A stretch of DNA of 6,835 nucleotides, taken from positions 1 through 6,835 of the forward strand of contig JAKAYZ010000120.1 of the NCBI GenBank assembly GCA_021816165.1, read 5' to 3'. This stretch comes from Planctomycetota bacterium (GTDB lineage: Bacteria > Planctomycetota > Phycisphaerae > WQYP01). Positions 5,164 to 6,835 of the stretch are shown piece after piece; position 1 is the stretch's first letter; each line of letters begins with the position of its first letter. The position numbers were made by a program, and so were the translations under genes. A model generated the notes under the pieces. It did no database searches. It saw only the letters and a program-made list of their open reading frames with translations, and was not told the DNA's origin.

Positions 5164-5517
5164 ATGAAATGGATTGTCGCAATCATTCAGCCGCATCGGC
5201 TTGACGCGGTCAAGCAAGCCCTGACCGATGTGGAGGTCTTTCGCCTGACTGTAGCCGATGTGCAGGGTTATGGTCGTCAAAAGGGACACACAGAATACTT
5301 TCGTGGTCAGACCATGCAGGTGAACCTGCTCCGCAAGGTTCGGCTGGACATCGCTGTGAACGATAATTTCGTGCAACCCACCATCAACGCCATTCTCAAG
5401 GGTGCGCGCAGTGGACCAGGCGGCAAAGGCCAGATTGGCGACGGCAAGGTCTTCGTGCTACCGCTGGATAACGTCACCCGCATCAGCGATGGCGTGCAGG
5501 GTAGTGAAGCTATCTAA
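5164..5517 (+). CDS. glnK: PII family nitrogen regulator (GlnK-like) with altered T-loop
   Basis: This 117-residue cytosolic signalling protein is expected to be a trimer that senses ATP/ADP and 2-oxoglutarate and blocks the neighbouring transporter when nitrogen is ample. Numbering aligns with E. coli PII up to the B-loop. Gln39 and Lys58 (2-oxoglutarate/ATP site) and Arg47 (the T-loop residue that plugs AmtB) are kept. The T-loop reads GRQKGHTEYFRGQTMQV: position 51, the uridylylated Tyr in enterics, is Met, and position 46 is Phe; the only nearby Tyr is Tyr45. The B-loop has about five extra residues (SGPGGKGQ, 83-90) before IGDGKVF, and the E. coli Arg103 equivalent is Ser108. ATG 5164 is supported by GGAG at 5153-5156, 7 nt upstream. 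The gene follows amtB and is probably co-transcribed. It could be called glnB by family, but its position favours glnK. Confidence 0.93.
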   Translation: MKWIVAIIQPHRLDAVKQALTDVEVFRLTVADVQGYGRQKGHTEYFRGQTMQVNLLRKVRLDIAVNDNFVQPTINAILKGARSGPGGKGQIGDGKVFVLPLDNVTRISDGVQGSEAI

Positions 5518-5542
5518 GCCTCTACGAACACTGGAAAATTTC

Positions 5543-5580
5543 AGCTCCCCGGACGCCCCATGCGTTCGGGGGCTTTCTTA
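5543..5580 (+). terminator. Rho-independent-type terminator after glnK
   Basis: AGCTCCCCGGACGC (5543-5556) pairs with GCGTTCGGGGGCT (5562-5574), with two G-U pairs and one bulged C, around a 5-nt loop. It is followed by the pyrimidine-rich tail TTCTTATTC. It starts 25 nt after the PII stop codon and probably ends the amtB-glnK transcript. Confidence 0.75.
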
Positions 5581-5682
5581 TTCAGGGTGGATGGTTGCCG
5601 CCGCGCTAGGGTGCCGTCGGCCAGTTTTGACGGTACAATCACTGCAAGACGGGGTTGCTTTCCCCCGTCCGAGGCGGGCCGC

Positions 5683-6492
5683 GTGGCAGCATTTATTTTG
5701 CATTTAAAGCCAGATCAAACACTGATTACGGTGGCGTTTCTGGGGCTTTTTGTGGGGACGGTACTGTGGCTGGCGGGCTTCCGCATGGCCCGGCCGGCTT
5801 TGACCATGGTCTTGGCGGCGCTGGGAGGTTTTTGTGGCTACTTGGCCCCATTGCTGTGGCATTGGCCCATTGTAAATATCGCCAGTGCGATCATCATGGC
5901 GATCATTGGTGCACTGCTGGGGTCCATCGGTTTTCGCCTGATGCAGGCGATTCTTGTGGCGGCGCTGGTGGCTATTGCCATTCTTTCCGCGTTCGCCATG
6001 CAACATCCGGTAAAAGCTCAACGGCACACGAAACCGGCTCCGCATCAGGTAGCCCAAGCTGGGGTTGCTCCCACGCATCGTCAGCCGGACGCCCAAATGT
6101 GGCGGATATGGCACAACGCTCAGGATCGTTGGTCGGCTTGGTGGCATACAGTACTACAACTGCCGCGGGCTACGCGCAACCAAGCCCGGGCCGTGGCTTT
6201 TGTTTCCGCCCTAATTGTTTTGTTGCTGGCCTGGTTGTTCTGGCGCACCGCTTCCGTAGTGGCCAGCGCGTGTTTGGGTACGGTTGTGCTGGGCCTTTCA
6301 TTGCTGGTTCTGGGGCGGGCGTTTGCTCCTCAGCTTCTCGCCCACTGGCTGGAGCAGTTGAATTTATTATGGCTGGTGGCGGGCACCGCGATCGCAGGCA
6401 TCCTGTTTCAACTGGCGCAGGTCCTGCACCAATCGCAGCGGCAGAAAAAGGAGACAGCCAAAAAGCTGGAGGCCAAAAAAAAGGCCGCCTGA
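5683..6492 (+). CDS. Multi-spanning membrane protein of unknown function
   Basis: I do not recognise a named family with certainty. With GTG 5683 as start it has 269 residues, with four N-terminal membrane segments (about 13-33, 38-58, 64-83, 87-105). A polar linker of about 60 residues (107-167), rich in His, Gln and Trp, follows. Then come three more segments (169-188, 192-212, 226-247) and a short Lys-rich tail (254-269: QKKETAKKLEAKKKA), probably cytoplasmic. The N-terminal block (VLWLAGFRMARPALTMVLAALGGFCGYL) resembles small Gly-rich helix-bundle proteins such as DUF4203/TMEM198-like ones; this is a pattern impression. GAGG at 5671-5674 lies 8 nt before the GTG. The frame is open up to 5560, but that start would sit inside the glnK terminator. 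A -10-like TACAAT at 5634-5639 has no good -35 partner. No link to nitrogen uptake is evident. Confidence 0.7.
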   Translation: MAAFILHLKPDQTLITVAFLGLFVGTVLWLAGFRMARPALTMVLAALGGFCGYLAPLLWHWPIVNIASAIIMAIIGALLGSIGFRLMQAILVAALVAIAILSAFAMQHPVKAQRHTKPAPHQVAQAGVAPTHRQPDAQMWRIWHNAQDRWSAWWHTVLQLPRATRNQARAVAFVSALIVLLLAWLFWRTASVVASACLGTVVLGLSLLVLGRAFAPQLLAHWLEQLNLLWLVAGTAIAGILFQLAQVLHQSQRQKKETAKKLEAKKKAA

Positions 6493-6525
6493 TGGTCAAG
6501 GTTCCATCAAAACATTGGACCGGCC

Positions 6526-6835
6526 ATGTGCCCTAAACGATCGTTGAGCCATCAAGGATTCCATGTGCAAAATCCGGGTACCAATTTTTGGCAGCAGCCC
6601 CTTGATCATGGCTTCACCGCCCATTTCATTTCCGTACTGCAACAGGAAAAATTTCTCTCGGGTGCGATTTTAGTGGTGCTGGGATTGCTGTTGCTGATTT
6701 TATCCCGGTGGCTATATCGCTGGATCATTGCCGTTGACGTGATCGCCATGGGCTGGATATTGGCTATGGTTGTGGCGAATAGATCCCTCCTGGTTGCGGT
6801 GCTGGTGGTGGCGGTGGCTGTCATTGTGGCCATTG
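6526..6835 (+). CDS. Membrane protein, 3' end outside the window
   Basis: The open frame runs to the window edge without a stop (103 codons seen). After a polar N-terminus of about 45 residues come hydrophobic segments from GAILVVLGLLLLIL onward (about 46-59, 66-82, 86-103), with Arg, Trp and Tyr between the first two (SRWLYRWI). The pattern is like the halves of the preceding membrane protein, suggesting a related or paired gene; this is inferred from pattern, not alignment. It is in the same frame as the preceding gene, 33 nt after its TGA. The start is uncertain. ATG 6526 has no clear ribosome-binding site, while GTG 6565 has AAGGA at 6554-6558, 6 nt upstream, and would shorten the protein by 13 residues. 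Confidence 0.65.
   Translation, partial: MCPKRSLSHQGFHVQNPGTNFWQQPLDHGFTAHFISVLQQEKFLSGAILVVLGLLLLILSRWLYRWIIAVDVIAMGWILAMVVANRSLLVAVLVVAVAVIVAI

Noticed and set aside
5655..6536. 293-codon overlapping plus-strand frame
   Set aside because: It overlaps the 5683-6492 gene in another frame and is rich in Gly, His and Ser without structure, whereas the other frame shows clean membrane helices and a ribosome-binding site.
6606..6833. 75-codon minus-strand frame at the right edge
   Set aside because: It is the complement of the Val/Leu-rich membrane gene on the plus strand, giving a Thr/Ala/Met-rich low-complexity translation typical of a shadow frame.

Overview
The window looks like a chromosomal nitrogen-assimilation locus from a Gram-negative-type bacterium. 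Both ammonium transporters carry Sec-type signal peptides, as do classical periplasm-facing Amt proteins, and two near-consensus sigma-54 (RpoN) promoter cores precede the two transporter genes. All recognised genes lie on the + strand, with moderate to high GC except for an AT-rich promoter region around 3110-3320. The taxon cannot be fixed from sequence alone. The style of the PII protein and of the signal-peptide-bearing Amt proteins reminds me of Planctomycetota or relatives, but this is a weak guess.

Layout. Positions 1-590 hold no convincing protein gene: hairpin-rich DNA, a pair of 10-bp direct repeats 20 bp apart, a sigma-54 promoter at 235-250, and a long (about 330 nt) structured leader containing a strongly ribosome-bound three-codon mini-ORF. 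At 591-2099 lies the first ammonium transporter, a divergent Amt type. Two tandem perfect hairpins (2107-2144, 2166-2195) separate it from a class I SAM-dependent methyltransferase of unknown substrate (2218-2943, TTG start). An AT-rich, gene-free stretch of about 550 bp follows. It carries a second sigma-54 promoter (3294-3309), a possible IHF site and a leader for the second transporter (3504-5069), which is of the canonical AmtB type. A hairpin at 5091-5130 lies between that gene and a PII signal-transduction gene (glnK-like, 5164-5517), which ends in a terminator at 5543-5580. Two membrane-protein genes of unknown function follow in the same frame: 5683-6492, and one starting near 6526 that runs off the window.

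How it fits together. Under nitrogen limitation, RpoN with an NtrC-like activator would switch on both transporters. The second transporter and the PII protein form the classical amtB-glnK pair, in which PII plugs the transporter when ammonium is plentiful. The PII protein is unusual: the uridylylated tyrosine (Tyr51 in E. coli) is Met here, and the nucleotide-binding B-loop has an insertion. Its control therefore probably relies on direct binding of ATP/ADP and 2-oxoglutarate rather than on GlnD modification. The first transporter has no adjacent PII gene and differs from the family at one pore-mouth position. The methyltransferase and the two downstream membrane proteins have no evident link to nitrogen metabolism.

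I do not see a CRISPR array, transposon, phage gene, tRNA or rRNA. The most unusual material is regulatory: the amt1 leader, the tandem hairpins and the non-standard PII protein.
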